Counted from the first letter of the stretch, positions 45,854-55,372 are shown. The stretch is DNA of 64,000 nt from Croceifilum oryzae (GCF_030814315.1 NZ_JAUSUV010000004.1:186001-250000), one strand, 5' to 3'. The notes: generated by a model from the letters alone, not told the origin. Numbers and translations are program-made.

Positions 45854-46135
45854 CTAAGAAAGAATCGCACGAATGCTAAGAATCGGAACCATGACCAAAT
45901 CTCCATTACTTTCTTCTAACTGAATCCCATCATAGCCTACCTGTTGCAGCACTCCTGTTACCACCCCTGCATCTGTCATAATGTTTACGACTGTGTGTAG
46001 ATTTGAACGAAGTAAGCGACGAAGTGCCCGTTTTCGTAAGGAAAAACGATCAACACGGTTACTTAGATCAATCATCAAAACCATCAATATAATTTGAATT
46101 AGGAATAGTATCCAGATACTTGCCATGATACTCAC
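45854..46135 (-). CDS. Small membrane-anchored protein with Sm-like C-terminal part
   Basis: A 93-aa protein with one membrane helix (about residues 5-23, ASIWILFLIQIILMVLMI), a basic linker (SLRKRALRRLLRS), and a C-terminal beta-rich part (DAGVVTGVLQQVGYDGIQLEE) similar in pattern to the next gene. It starts at GTG 46135 (AAAGGG upstream) or ATG 46126. The two genes form a small operon opposite the glycan genes. Function unknown. Confidence 0.6.
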   Translation of the reverse strand: MSIMASIWILFLIQIILMVLMIDLSNRVDRFSLRKRALRRLLRSNLHTVVNIMTDAGVVTGVLQQVGYDGIQLEESNGDLVMVPILSIRAILS

Positions 46136-46248
46136 CCGATCACATCCCTTTCTTGCAGAGTTCGAACTATTATATGAACGTTATAGTAATTCGAAACTAG
46201 CAATCACCTATTTCCCTAAATGAACATGAGAGGAATGAATGATGAAAG

Positions 46249-47361
46249 ATGACGAGAAAAGTGGCTATTGTATTTGGAACACGGCCAGAAGGGATTAAAA
46301 TGGCACCTGTTATCCAAGAGCTTCTGCTAGACCCTTTTTTTAAGGTAGTAGTGATCAATACAGCTCAGCATAGAGAGATGCTAGATCAAGTCATGCAACA
46401 TTTCGGGATAAAGGCAGATTATGATTTAAATTTGATGAAACCCAACCAATCGTTAGTTGAGCTATCAAGCCACCTCATTTTAAAGCTGAACGAGGTGTAT
46501 CAAGAAATACAACCCGATTTGGTACTAGTTCATGGGGATACCACGACAACTTTAATAGGGGCATATGTAGCCTTTTTAAATCAGATTCCCGTAGGACATG
46601 TGGAGGCTGGACTGCGAACATATAGGCTTGATTCTCCATTTCCGGAAGAATTAAATCGCCAACTCGTAACCAGACTATCCAGTATTCACTTTGCTTGCAC
46701 AGAGGAAAATCGGGCGAATTTGATACAAGAACAGGTTCCATCCGAAAACATATTTGTAACAGGAAACACGGTCATCGATGCTCTGATGACTACATTACAA
46801 ATCCCAATTACATTGCCTAAAAAATTACAATTAATAGAATCAAGCCAATGGAAAATCATCTTGGTAACAACGCATCGCAGAGAAAATATAGAAGAATTAA
46901 AAGAAGTGTATCAAGCACTCCACATGATTGTTCAGTCCTATGAACAAACCTTAATTGTATTCCCCGTTCATAAAAGCCCGAAAGTAAGAAAAGAAGTCCA
47001 AAAATATCTTCCGCGTCATAAACGAATCTTGCTTGTGGAACCAATGGAGTATCATTTATTTTGCCATGTGATGAAGCGATCGACTATCATTGTTACCGAT
47101 TCAGGGGGTATTCAAGAAGAAGCGATCTCTCTGGATGTCCCTGTTTTGGTAACGAGAAATACAACCGAAAGACCAGAAGGATTACAAGCAGGAGCAATCC
47201 GGTTAGTAGGAACTGAGAAACAGGAGATCTACCAGCAGATTCATCTATTACTAAGCAACACACAGATTTACGAGGATATGAAAAATGCGGAAAATCCATA
47301 TGGAGATGGCTTTTCCGCACACCGTATTCGAAAGGTATTAAAAACATACTTTCAAGATTGA
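46249..47361 (+). CDS. mnaA: UDP-N-acetylglucosamine 2-epimerase, non-hydrolysing
   Basis: A 370-aa GT-B-fold epimerase making UDP-ManNAc from UDP-GlcNAc, a precursor of teichoic-acid linkage units and other wall polymers. VFGTRPEGIKMAP, VHGDTTTT, HVEAGLRT, TTHRREN and DSGGIQEEA are all present, and the length is normal. The ribosome binding site is weak (AGAGGA, 14 nt upstream). With the pyruvyltransferase at 42339 it points to a pyruvylated ManNAc-containing cell-wall polysaccharide (inference). Confidence 0.93.
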   Translation: MTRKVAIVFGTRPEGIKMAPVIQELLLDPFFKVVVINTAQHREMLDQVMQHFGIKADYDLNLMKPNQSLVELSSHLILKLNEVYQEIQPDLVLVHGDTTTTLIGAYVAFLNQIPVGHVEAGLRTYRLDSPFPEELNRQLVTRLSSIHFACTEENRANLIQEQVPSENIFVTGNTVIDALMTTLQIPITLPKKLQLIESSQWKIILVTTHRRENIEELKEVYQALHMIVQSYEQTLIVFPVHKSPKVRKEVQKYLPRHKRILLVEPMEYHLFCHVMKRSTIIVTDSGGIQEEAISLDVPVLVTRNTTERPEGLQAGAIRLVGTEKQEIYQQIHLLLSNTQIYEDMKNAENPYGDGFSAHRIRKVLKTYFQD

Positions 47362-47389
47362 AATCATGTATATATATTCTCAAAAGAAA

Positions 47390-47451
47390 AAAGATAATAA
47401 GGCTCTTACATTTGAAGTCATGACTTCAAATGTAAGAGCCTTATTATCTTT
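47390..47451. terminator. 62-bp perfect palindrome
   Basis: 47390-47420 is an exact inverted repeat of 47421-47451 with no spacer, so the arms are 31 bp each and the unit is fully palindromic. It begins 28 nt after the mnaA stop and ends in ATCTTT. It probably works as a terminator, but it is much longer than the others in the window. Confidence 0.75.
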
Positions 47452-47497
47452 AAATCCAGAAATTAAATTGTGTAAAATATAATTAATAAAAATGTTA

Positions 47498-47526
47498 TTG
47501 ACGACAATAAATATCCGTGCTATATT
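47498..47526 (+). promoter_or_regulatory. Sigma-A-type promoter of the esterase gene
   Basis: TTGACG (47498-47503) and TATATT (47521-47526) are separated by exactly 17 bp, close to consensus, 49 nt before the esterase start. Confidence 0.7.
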
Positions 47527-47527
47527 T

Positions 47528-47547
47528 GTTTTACAAAATTTAATTTT
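47528..47547 (+). promoter_or_regulatory. Candidate operator shared with apt upstream region
   Basis: GTTTTACAAAATTTAATTTT is identical over 20 nt to 21092-21073 (minus). It contains the palindrome CAAAATT-T-AATTTTG and lies directly after the -10 box, where a bound protein would block transcription. Confidence 0.4.
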
Positions 47548-47574
47548 GCACAACACAAAACACAGGGGGAATGA

Positions 47575-48660
47575 ATGGTGTCAAAACAATATGCATCAAT
47601 TCCAAAAGCGGCAAAAATGGGCATATTAGTTACCGGAGCGATTTTTGCTTTAGTAGCTTGTTCAAATGCTACAGGGAAAACAGATAACCAAAATTCGAAA
47701 GAAAAGAGTGAGAAGAAAATGGAAAAAGTAGTACTAGAGCCAAAAGCACAAGAATTTGCAGATGCGACGAAGAATCCACCTTATTTATTTGATTTAGGTC
47801 CAGTTGAAGGTAGAAAAACAGTAGATAAAGTACAATCAGACCCTATTAAAAAACCAGATGTGGATATGGAAGACATTACAATACCGGTAGGGTCATCATC
47901 GGAAAAAGTATCTGTACGAATTGTGAAACCAAAAAATGCTCCTAAGGACCTTCCTGTTATTTTATACACACATGGTGCTGGTTGGGTATTTGGAAACGCA
48001 CATACTCATGATCGCCTAATTCGTGAACTAGCTGTTGGATCACAATCAGCTGTTGTTTTTACCAACTATAGTCTTTCGCCAGAAGCGAAATATCCGAAAG
48101 CCATCGAAGAGGTTTATTCTGCACTAAACTGGGTTAGCAAAAATGGTAAGGAAAAAGGGATGAACCCTGATAAGATTTCCGTTGCTGGGGATAGCGTAGG
48201 CGGAAACATGTCAGCTGCTATCACGCTAATGGCAAAGGAAAGAAAAGGTCCAAAGATCCAGAAACAGCTTCTATTTTATCCAGTAACAGACGCTTCCTTT
48301 GAAACGGAATCATATAAACAATTTAAAGAGGGATACTTCTTGCGTCAAGACGCGATGAAATGGTTCTGGGATCAGTATACAACAAGCGAAAAGGATCGTA
48401 ATCAGATTACAGCATCACCTTTACGTGCTACAACCGAACAACTAAAAGGATTACCAGAGGCATTAGTCATCACAGCTGAGGCAGATGTATTACGTGATGA
48501 AGGGGAAGCTTATGCTAATAAGCTTAGAGAGGCTGGAGTAAAAGTTACATCTGTACGTTTCCAAGGAGCTATTCATGATTTTGTTATGCTAAATGCATTA
48601 GCAGATACAGAGGCAGCTAAAGGGGCTATGAAGCTTGCTAACTCTTGGTTAAAAGAATAG
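47575..48660 (+). CDS. Lipoprotein alpha/beta hydrolase (HSL-type esterase)
   Basis: A 361-aa esterase of the hormone-sensitive-lipase group with a lipoprotein signal (lipobox LVAC, Cys near residue 29), so it is anchored outside the membrane. The oxyanion motif is HGAGW (usual HGGGW). The nucleophile Ser lies in GDSVGG (usual GDSAGG). The Asp is in ADVLRDEG and the His in GAIHDFVM. It starts at ATG 47575 after AGGGGGA; a GTG at 47578 is the alternative. It is monocistronic between a promoter and a strong terminator. Confidence 0.87.
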   Translation: MVSKQYASIPKAAKMGILVTGAIFALVACSNATGKTDNQNSKEKSEKKMEKVVLEPKAQEFADATKNPPYLFDLGPVEGRKTVDKVQSDPIKKPDVDMEDITIPVGSSSEKVSVRIVKPKNAPKDLPVILYTHGAGWVFGNAHTHDRLIRELAVGSQSAVVFTNYSLSPEAKYPKAIEEVYSALNWVSKNGKEKGMNPDKISVAGDSVGGNMSAAITLMAKERKGPKIQKQLLFYPVTDASFETESYKQFKEGYFLRQDAMKWFWDQYTTSEKDRNQITASPLRATTEQLKGLPEALVITAEADVLRDEGEAYANKLREAGVKVTSVRFQGAIHDFVMLNALADTEAAKGAMKLANSWLKE

Positions 48661-48672
48661 TAATCTAGAAAT

Positions 48673-48720
48673 AAAGAACCCGGTTTTTTCGCTAATCATA
48701 GTGAAAAAACCGGGTTCTTT
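48673..48720. terminator. Bidirectional terminator
   Basis: An 18-bp perfect stem (48673-48690 with 48703-48720) with a GC-rich core (GAACCCGG) and flanking T-rich sequence lies between the convergent esterase and the InhA gene at 48727. Confidence 0.88.
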
Positions 48721-48726
48721 TCAACA

Positions 48727-51000
48727 TCAATTTGATTTAGAAAACTCGATAAGAGCAGTTCGCCCTCCACTAAATGTATCTTTAACCTTTATTTTCAAGC
48801 CGTTTTTAGGTAGTTTCTTCCCAGATTCAGGCTTGTAAGGACTTGTGTAATCGTTTCCATCAAAGAAGGTCCGAACGCTAGATTGAGAAGGGTATTTCAT
48901 TGCATAGGTCGGATATTTGATGTCAATAGGCGATGTTTTCGTAAGACCAAAAGCGGAGTCGGCTAGCTGGATTCCTGTTTGTGCGGCATTGCCATTATCC
49001 CAATAAAATCCTTGTTGATGCGAGTCAACCACTCCAAGGAATCCTTCCCCCGGATGTTTCCCTGTCATGTTATCTTCGCCGTAACGTCCATCGTAATACC
49101 ATACAACCATACCCGGATCATATCGAAGGAGGCTTTCGTGACGACGAATATGGGCTAATCCCTGGTCTACACCATTATGAGTACGCCACTCGATCAAGTA
49201 GTAGTTCGGGAAGGGGGTAGGGGAGCCATCAAAGGTTTTAAATCCTTGTAACGTAAAAGCAGGAGTACCTTCCACATCATCTTGGAGAACAATGTTATCA
49301 TTTGCTTTCACTCGAATATTGTCCACAAAAAAGCCTTCTTGTGCAATGGCGATATCTGTTACGTAATTAAACTCAATCTTAACCTTTTTACCAACGAAGG
49401 CAGCTAGATCCAATTGCTCATTTTGCCATTTTCCATTCGTACCTGTATAGGTCTTGATGTTGACGGGGGTAGTAGAGCCATCGACATAAACGTTTACATA
49501 GATATAATCGTAATCTACTTCCAGATCCCACCAAGCATCATAAGAAAGATTTGCAGTGGTAGCACTTGTCAAATCAATCTCAGGTGACGTCATTTTGGTA
49601 TTGATAAAATCCCCTTTTGTGGAGAAGTAGGATAATTCTCCCAAAGGTTGCGTTGCTGCTTCCTTGTTCACATCAGGCAAGTCAACCTTAACTAGTTTTC
49701 CGTATTTTCCGTTCTTTACCGCTTCATCTAGTTCCAATGTCATTTTTTTCTTCCCTAATTTCTTCAGATCCACTACCTTCGGAACAGGCCAATTGCCCCC
49801 AAACGTCTCATGGAAATATAACTTTGCCCATGCGCTTAAACCAGGGGGTTCCATCCCTAATGTCCGCCCAGCCCAACTTCCAAGCGACATAGCAGACCAA
49901 TATTCAATAGGAGATCCTGAGCCTGTTGAACCTGTATCATATTCATCAGGTAGACCAATGTTATGTCCATATTCATGGGCAAACACGCCTACTGCACCAT
50001 CTTCTGGTTGGATAATGTAATCATAAGCCTTTAAACTACTACCTGGGATTTCAACCGGTTTATCGGCGATAACAGAGCGATGAGACCAAATAGCATCTCC
50101 ACCTAGTGAGCCACCACCCGCTTCTTCACCCGTACCTGAGTGAACAATGAAGAGTGCATCTAGAATGCCATCTGGCTCCATTACATTTCCATCTCCATCT
50201 TGATCATATGGATCCCGAACATCGTACTTTGCTTCGTTACCTTTGATTTGTTTTCCTACACTTTCTAGCGTCTCTACAACTAGCTCCCTTGGGTTAACAT
50301 CTTTGTCATTTCCTTGATGCCCGCCATAATAAGCCGCCTCATGTTTCGATTGCACCCATGGGGTTACCGTGCCATTCACATCCCAAAAGCCCGATGATTG
50401 CTCCATATAATATTGACGGAAGGAGAGGAACTTCTCACCTTTATCATTCTTAAAACCCTTTGGGTTAAAAAGTAAGTCCTGATAATGCTTCTGGTTAAAA
50501 TCCTTTACCCAAAAGTCAAACTGAGAATCCGGCTGGATTTGATTGTGTTTAAAATTAGGGAATTCAATTAAAGCAACAACACCATTTTCATTGTGTTTCG
50601 TAGGTTTGGAAGGGGAAGAGGTATCAGACTCTGTAAAGTTCGCAATCTCTTTCGAACTACGTTCAAAACTTGCTTTCTTCCCTTTTTCCGCTCTTTTCCC
50701 AAACTTAGAAGTAACATCTAAACCATCTGTGTCAGCAAATGGAGTCTTTCCATTCTGGACATACTGTTTAACAGCTTTCTCAATTTCAATTTGAGACGCA
50801 TTTTCTTTGATTTTCCCTTGCTTCTTCAGAGTACGGACTAGCTTGTCCTGATTGATAACAGACCAGTCGATATGATCTGTATCCGAAAGAGCTTTCTTCG
50901 TTGTCGCGTGAACATTAGATTGGAGTAAAGGTGTTATAAATGCCGTTCCAACCAGTAATGAAGTAGAGAGTAGGGCAACTATCGATTTACTATGCTTCAT
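48727..51000 (-). CDS. inhA: Immune inhibitor A-like M6 metalloprotease, copy 1
   Basis: A 757-aa secreted zinc protease of the InhA family. A signal peptide (MKHSKSIVALLSTSLLVGTA) is followed by a propeptide and the M6 catalytic domain with HEYGHNIGLPDEYD. An acidic Ca-binding-like loop (DQDGDGNVMEPDG) and C-terminal beta domains follow. The frame opens at 51069, but AGGAGGG fits the ATG pair at 51003 and 51000. The paralogue start favours 51000. InhA proteases degrade host or environmental proteins. A close paralogue lies at 53093-55372. Confidence 0.92.
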   Translation of the reverse strand: MKHSKSIVALLSTSLLVGTAFITPLLQSNVHATTKKALSDTDHIDWSVINQDKLVRTLKKQGKIKENASQIEIEKAVKQYVQNGKTPFADTDGLDVTSKFGKRAEKGKKASFERSSKEIANFTESDTSSPSKPTKHNENGVVALIEFPNFKHNQIQPDSQFDFWVKDFNQKHYQDLLFNPKGFKNDKGEKFLSFRQYYMEQSSGFWDVNGTVTPWVQSKHEAAYYGGHQGNDKDVNPRELVVETLESVGKQIKGNEAKYDVRDPYDQDGDGNVMEPDGILDALFIVHSGTGEEAGGGSLGGDAIWSHRSVIADKPVEIPGSSLKAYDYIIQPEDGAVGVFAHEYGHNIGLPDEYDTGSTGSGSPIEYWSAMSLGSWAGRTLGMEPPGLSAWAKLYFHETFGGNWPVPKVVDLKKLGKKKMTLELDEAVKNGKYGKLVKVDLPDVNKEAATQPLGELSYFSTKGDFINTKMTSPEIDLTSATTANLSYDAWWDLEVDYDYIYVNVYVDGSTTPVNIKTYTGTNGKWQNEQLDLAAFVGKKVKIEFNYVTDIAIAQEGFFVDNIRVKANDNIVLQDDVEGTPAFTLQGFKTFDGSPTPFPNYYLIEWRTHNGVDQGLAHIRRHESLLRYDPGMVVWYYDGRYGEDNMTGKHPGEGFLGVVDSHQQGFYWDNGNAAQTGIQLADSAFGLTKTSPIDIKYPTYAMKYPSQSSVRTFFDGNDYTSPYKPESGKKLPKNGLKIKVKDTFSGGRTALIEFSKSN

Positions 51001-51082
51001 CATAACCCTCCTATATAAGATAGATCTAATTACATTTTTATTATAATTCAAATATATTTGTATTATCAATAAATTTTGAAAT

Positions 51083-51132
51083 AAATAGCAGGATAGCGCC
51101 TTTAGAAATCCTTAGCAACTATCCTGCTATTT
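51083..51132 (-). terminator. Hairpin terminator of the DMFase-like gene
   Basis: AAATAGCAGGATAG (51083-51096) pairs perfectly with CTATCCTGCTATTT (51119-51132). On the minus strand it lies 36 nt after the stop at 51168 and is followed by AT-rich sequence. Confidence 0.7.
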
Positions 51133-51167
51133 ATTTATATAACTGTTAAATGATTGTTAGTCTATTA

Positions 51168-52880
51168 TTATTTAAGAAAACGATCTAGAACATTCTTTAC
51201 TATTTTCGTTAAATCGGAGTCCATAATTAAGCTGCTTCCAAAAGCAATGGAACCTACAGAGAAGACTCCACCACCTTTAGGATGGTCGTAGTAAATCATC
51301 TCAGCGCCTTGCTTCTTTTTTGGATTGGTTCCCTTAGCGAGTAATATCGTGTTTTTCGGAGTGAACTCGTCCATAATATCTGTCTCATGACCGGAAGCTC
51401 CCCCTCGCAATCCTTTTTCTCCTACTAAATCTCCATTTTTTAATCCCGTATTAGCGAAAATCCAGTGATCTGCATTTTTTATTTTATATGGATAAAATGA
51501 ATCCGTAGCAGGACCGTTATAACGTACACCCAACATTCTCGATTCTGTACGCTCTAAATCCCTCCATAATCCACCCCGTTCTCCAATTAATAGATGATGG
51601 GAACCATCTTTTCTTACTTCCATCAAGTTTTCCTTTATAACTGTTTTCCAGTAGCATCCATTTCCAGACAGAGAAACAACATTCCCACCCTGATCCATAA
51701 ATTGTTCCAATGCATCATACATCTCTTTCGTCCAATATTCCCCATGAGTATTAATAATAAGCGTCCCAAAGTCTTTTAGTAAATGGGGTTGATGATGTAA
51801 GTCCCAGTCTGAAATGAGACTGTAGGGAAAATGATTGTTCTCTAACCAAGCTAAAATGTATTTTTCTCCGCTTGCAAGATGAGTTACCTCGCCTACAGGT
51901 GTCGCCGCAGGATTAGGGCGTTGGGTGTTAACTAATTGGGCAGAATCCGATGGCTTAATGTGATCGGGTGCAAAATACCAATAAAGTGAAGCACCTCCCC
52001 ATGAGTTATAAGCCTGCCATGTATTGGTTGATGAGAGAATAGCAATTCGTTTGTTTTTAGGTCTGCTTACATAGGAAGTATCTCGTAAGTTAAATGGGAT
52101 ATGAAATTCTTTTCCAGATGCATCATACAGCCTTGCTCCGTACAATCCTGTCTGCCAATCTAGAGGGATTTGAAACAAGTGGCTTGTCTCCCAATTGGCA
52201 CCGTTTCGATATGCGTAGAGATCATAGTTTTGTTTCTTTCCATGAATGTTCTTAATCTGATGAACGAGCTTTTCCTTGGCACCGTAGCGAATAAAATCAA
52301 CTGAAAAAGAGGGAAGAGGGGAGTGAACTTTTAATTCCATTTTCTCTCCTGGATTATATGTGACAAAAGGTGCATATCCTTCTATATCATGTTTATTCTC
52401 TACGATCGGAGCGGAGCTAAATTCAAATTCCATGTCAATAGGATGAATTTGATGAGGATGTTTACTTTGGACATCTACATAGATTGGACTGCCTGCAAAT
52501 AGTTCAGGAGAGATATTTATTTTAACAATTGATATCTCTTCACTATCTTTATCTTTTTCGACTTGAATCTTTGATATAGGTATTATCTCTGTAATCGGTT
52601 TATTATTTTCCCCACAAGGAATATTGATATCTTTGTCAATTACCATATTTATGGATAGCGCCCTAGGTAGTGGATTTTTATACTTAATTTTTAATATCGA
52701 TTGCATCGCTTTCGTAATTTGTGCTGAATCATAGTCTATTTTTTTGCCCAATGGATGTTTTCTCATATATCTTTTTACTATTTCGGAACGTCCTAGTATA
52801 TCTGATGCAGGAAGGATAGATAGAGAAATAGTAGTAACAACAACTTGTATAGATCTTTTTAAAAATTCTCTTCGATTCAT
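51168..52880 (-). CDS. Tat-exported N,N-dimethylformamidase beta-subunit-like protein
   Basis: A 570-aa protein with a twin-arginine signal (MNRREFLKRSIQVVVTTISL), so it is folded and cofactored before export. The C-terminal two thirds resemble the dimethylformamidase large-subunit domain: STNTWQAYNSWGGASLYWY, ISDWDLHHQP, TLIINTHGEYWTKEMYDAL, then GGVFSVGSIAFG. The N-terminal third is beta-rich. In known family members this domain hydrolyses small amides; the substrate here is unknown. AGGAAGTG precedes the ATG. The gene sits between two InhA genes on the same strand, each unit with its own terminator. Confidence 0.78.
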   Translation of the reverse strand: MNRREFLKRSIQVVVTTISLSILPASDILGRSEIVKRYMRKHPLGKKIDYDSAQITKAMQSILKIKYKNPLPRALSINMVIDKDINIPCGENNKPITEIIPISKIQVEKDKDSEEISIVKINISPELFAGSPIYVDVQSKHPHQIHPIDMEFEFSSAPIVENKHDIEGYAPFVTYNPGEKMELKVHSPLPSFSVDFIRYGAKEKLVHQIKNIHGKKQNYDLYAYRNGANWETSHLFQIPLDWQTGLYGARLYDASGKEFHIPFNLRDTSYVSRPKNKRIAILSSTNTWQAYNSWGGASLYWYFAPDHIKPSDSAQLVNTQRPNPAATPVGEVTHLASGEKYILAWLENNHFPYSLISDWDLHHQPHLLKDFGTLIINTHGEYWTKEMYDALEQFMDQGGNVVSLSGNGCYWKTVIKENLMEVRKDGSHHLLIGERGGLWRDLERTESRMLGVRYNGPATDSFYPYKIKNADHWIFANTGLKNGDLVGEKGLRGGASGHETDIMDEFTPKNTILLAKGTNPKKKQGAEMIYYDHPKGGGVFSVGSIAFGSSLIMDSDLTKIVKNVLDRFLK

Positions 52881-53048
52881 AAGCCACTTCCTAATCGAGT
52901 ATTTAACTTGGAATACCCATATTAACCTTATCCAACCCCCTATTTACGTACACTATGTTAACATATTAAGGCAATTACTCGTTGAACATATCAAACAGAT
53001 ATACGTATGGTTAGATTTGCAGATGGACCATCTATCTAATCGCAACCA

Positions 53049-53090
53049 AAAGAAGAGAGTACCGCTGAAATTAGCAGTACTCTCTTCTTT
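53049..53090. terminator. Hairpin terminator of InhA copy 2
   Basis: 53049-53066 pairs with 53073-53090 over 18 bp with one mismatch, with A-rich and T-rich flanks (TCTTCTTT). It begins 2 nt beyond the stop of the minus-strand gene at 53093. Confidence 0.85.
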
Positions 53091-53092
53091 CA

Positions 53093-55372
53093 TTATTTTG
53101 TTTTTGAAATTTCAATTACTGCGCTTCGTCCTCTGTCTGTAGACTTTTTCAGAGTTACTTTCAAACCATTTCTCGGTAAGATCTTACCGGATTCCGGACT
53201 AGCTGGACTTGCATAGTTATAACGATCATCGAAGGTGCGAATCCCAGCTTGAGAAGGGTATTTCATCGCATAGGTTGGATACTTAACATCAATAGAAGAT
53301 GTTTTGGTGGAACCAAAAGCAGCATCTGCTAACTGGAAGCGTGTAGGAGCTACCGTTCCATTATCCCAATAAAGTCCATTTTGATGCGAGTCAACCACTC
53401 CAAGGAATCCTTCGCCTGGATGTTTTCCGGTCATGTTATCTTCACCATAACGACCATCATAATACCATACAACCATACCTGGATCGTACTTCAGAAGACT
53501 ATCTGAACGGCGGAGGTTAGCAAGTCCTTGGTCCACTCCGTTATGAGTACGCCACTCGATCAAGTAGTAGTTAGGGAATGGGGTAGGTGCGCCATCAAAT
53601 GTTTTAAAGCCTTGCATTGTAAAAGATGGTTTGTCTTCTACATTATCTTGGAATACGTTCTTTCCATCTGCTGTCACTAGAATGTTATCAACAACGAAAC
53701 CTTCCAGCGCTAGCCCTACATCCGTTACGTAGTTAAACTCAACTTTAATCTTCTTACCAACAAAATCCTTTAGATCAAGTTGTTCGTTTTCCCATTTACC
53801 GTTGGTTCCTGTATAGGTTTTGATGTTAACAGGAGTAGGGGAGCCGTCCGCATAAACATTTACATATAGGTAATCGTAATCTTGTTCGATATCTCTCCAA
53901 GAATCAAAGCTAAGTTTTGACTCTGTAGCATTGGTTAGATCAATTTCAGGTGATGTCATTTTGGTGTTTAATGAGTCACCCTTGGTTGAGAAGTAAGCCA
54001 ATTTCCCCATAGGTTTCGTTATGGCTGGCTTTTCCACATCAGGCAAGTTTACTTTGACAAGCTTACCTTTTTTACCATCTTTAACTGCTTCATCGAGCTT
54101 AAATTCCTTTTTCTTCTTGCCCAGTTTATCCAAATCAACTACTTTTGGCACTGGCCAATTGCCTCCAAAGGTTTCGTGGAAATAAAGTTTAGCCCATGGA
54201 CTAAATCCTGTTGGTTCGGTACCTAATACCTTACCAGCCCAGCTACCACCAGACATGATGGACCAGTACTCTACAGGAGATCCAGACCCTGAATATCCAG
54301 TATCATATTCATCAGGCAAACCAATATTGTGACCATACTCATGTGCAAAGACACCTACTGCACCATCTTCTGGTTGAATAATATAGTCAAATGCTTTCAG
54401 ATTTGTACCTGGGATCTCAACCGGTTTATCAGAGATAACAGAGCGATGGGACCAAATAGCGTTTTCACCTAGCTCGCCGCCACCAGCTTCTTCACCCGTA
54501 CCTGAGTGAACGATGAAGAGTGCATCCAAGATACCGTCTGGCTCCATTACATTGCCATCCTGATCAAGATCATATGGATCACGCACATCATATTTTGCTT
54601 CATTGCCTGCAATTTGTTTTCCTACAGTCTCCAATGTCTCTTTAACAAGAGCTCGTGGATCAGCATCTTTTGCAGCACCTTTATGTCCACCGTAGTAAGC
54701 CGCATCGTTTTTTGCTTGGATCCATGGAGTTACTGTACCATCTACATCCCAGTACCCTGATGACTGCTCAAGGTAGTATTGACGGAAGGAGAGGTACTTC
54801 TTGCCTGTATCTGTTTTGAAACCATTAGCATTAAAGAGTAAATTCTGATAATGGCTCTGATCAAAATCCTTTACCCAGAAGTCGTGAGGAGAATCTTGTT
54901 TGATTTGATTATGGTTAAAATTCGGAAATTCGATTAAAGCAACAACTCCGTTTTCTTGGTGTTTTGATTTTTTAGAATTCGATTCTAAACGGGTGTTGTC
55001 TGATTCTTGTAGGCTTTCAACTTCCTTTAAGGTTTTCTGTTGATTTCCTTCTTTCCCTTTCTTAGCATCTTTACCAAACTTCGATCTGGTATCAATACCA
55101 TCTGTTTTAGAAAAGGGAGTTTCACCTTTTTTGACAAACTGTTCAACCGCTGTTTCAATTTCTTTCTGAGAAGAACTCTCTTTGATCTTACCTTGCTCTT
55201 TCAGTGCACGAATCAACTTGTCTTGATTGACAACAGACCAATCAATATGACTATCCTGAGAAGGATCTTTCGGGATAGCATTTACATTCGTTTGAAGTGC
55301 TGGGGTTGCAAATGATGTAGCTACGAGGAATGAGGTAGTGAGTAATGCAACGACCGATTTCTTGGTCTTCAA
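53093..55372 (-). CDS. inhA: Immune inhibitor A-like M6 metalloprotease, copy 2
   Basis: A 759-aa paralogue of the gene at 48727 with the same order: signal peptide (MKTKKSVVALLTTSFLVATS), propeptide, the M6 zinc motif HEYGHNIGLPDEYD, a Ca-binding-like loop (DLDQDGNVMEPDG) and C-terminal beta domains. It starts at TTG 55372, 9 nt after AAGGAG. The high similarity along the whole length implies tandem duplication. A small inverted repeat, TACTAA-GA-TTAGTA (55404-55417), lies just upstream and could bind a regulator. Confidence 0.92.
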   Translation of the reverse strand: MKTKKSVVALLTTSFLVATSFATPALQTNVNAIPKDPSQDSHIDWSVVNQDKLIRALKEQGKIKESSSQKEIETAVEQFVKKGETPFSKTDGIDTRSKFGKDAKKGKEGNQQKTLKEVESLQESDNTRLESNSKKSKHQENGVVALIEFPNFNHNQIKQDSPHDFWVKDFDQSHYQNLLFNANGFKTDTGKKYLSFRQYYLEQSSGYWDVDGTVTPWIQAKNDAAYYGGHKGAAKDADPRALVKETLETVGKQIAGNEAKYDVRDPYDLDQDGNVMEPDGILDALFIVHSGTGEEAGGGELGENAIWSHRSVISDKPVEIPGTNLKAFDYIIQPEDGAVGVFAHEYGHNIGLPDEYDTGYSGSGSPVEYWSIMSGGSWAGKVLGTEPTGFSPWAKLYFHETFGGNWPVPKVVDLDKLGKKKKEFKLDEAVKDGKKGKLVKVNLPDVEKPAITKPMGKLAYFSTKGDSLNTKMTSPEIDLTNATESKLSFDSWRDIEQDYDYLYVNVYADGSPTPVNIKTYTGTNGKWENEQLDLKDFVGKKIKVEFNYVTDVGLALEGFVVDNILVTADGKNVFQDNVEDKPSFTMQGFKTFDGAPTPFPNYYLIEWRTHNGVDQGLANLRRSDSLLKYDPGMVVWYYDGRYGEDNMTGKHPGEGFLGVVDSHQNGLYWDNGTVAPTRFQLADAAFGSTKTSSIDVKYPTYAMKYPSQAGIRTFDDRYNYASPASPESGKILPRNGLKVTLKKSTDRGRSAVIEISKTK

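Noticed and set aside
39609-46170. Shared GTTCGAACTAT upstream of two transcription units
   Set aside because: Only 11 nt and built on a common palindrome; too weak to call a regulon.
49664-50020. Plus-strand open frame opposite InhA
   Set aside because: It is antisense to a well-supported secreted protease and recurs only because the two InhA genes are paralogues.
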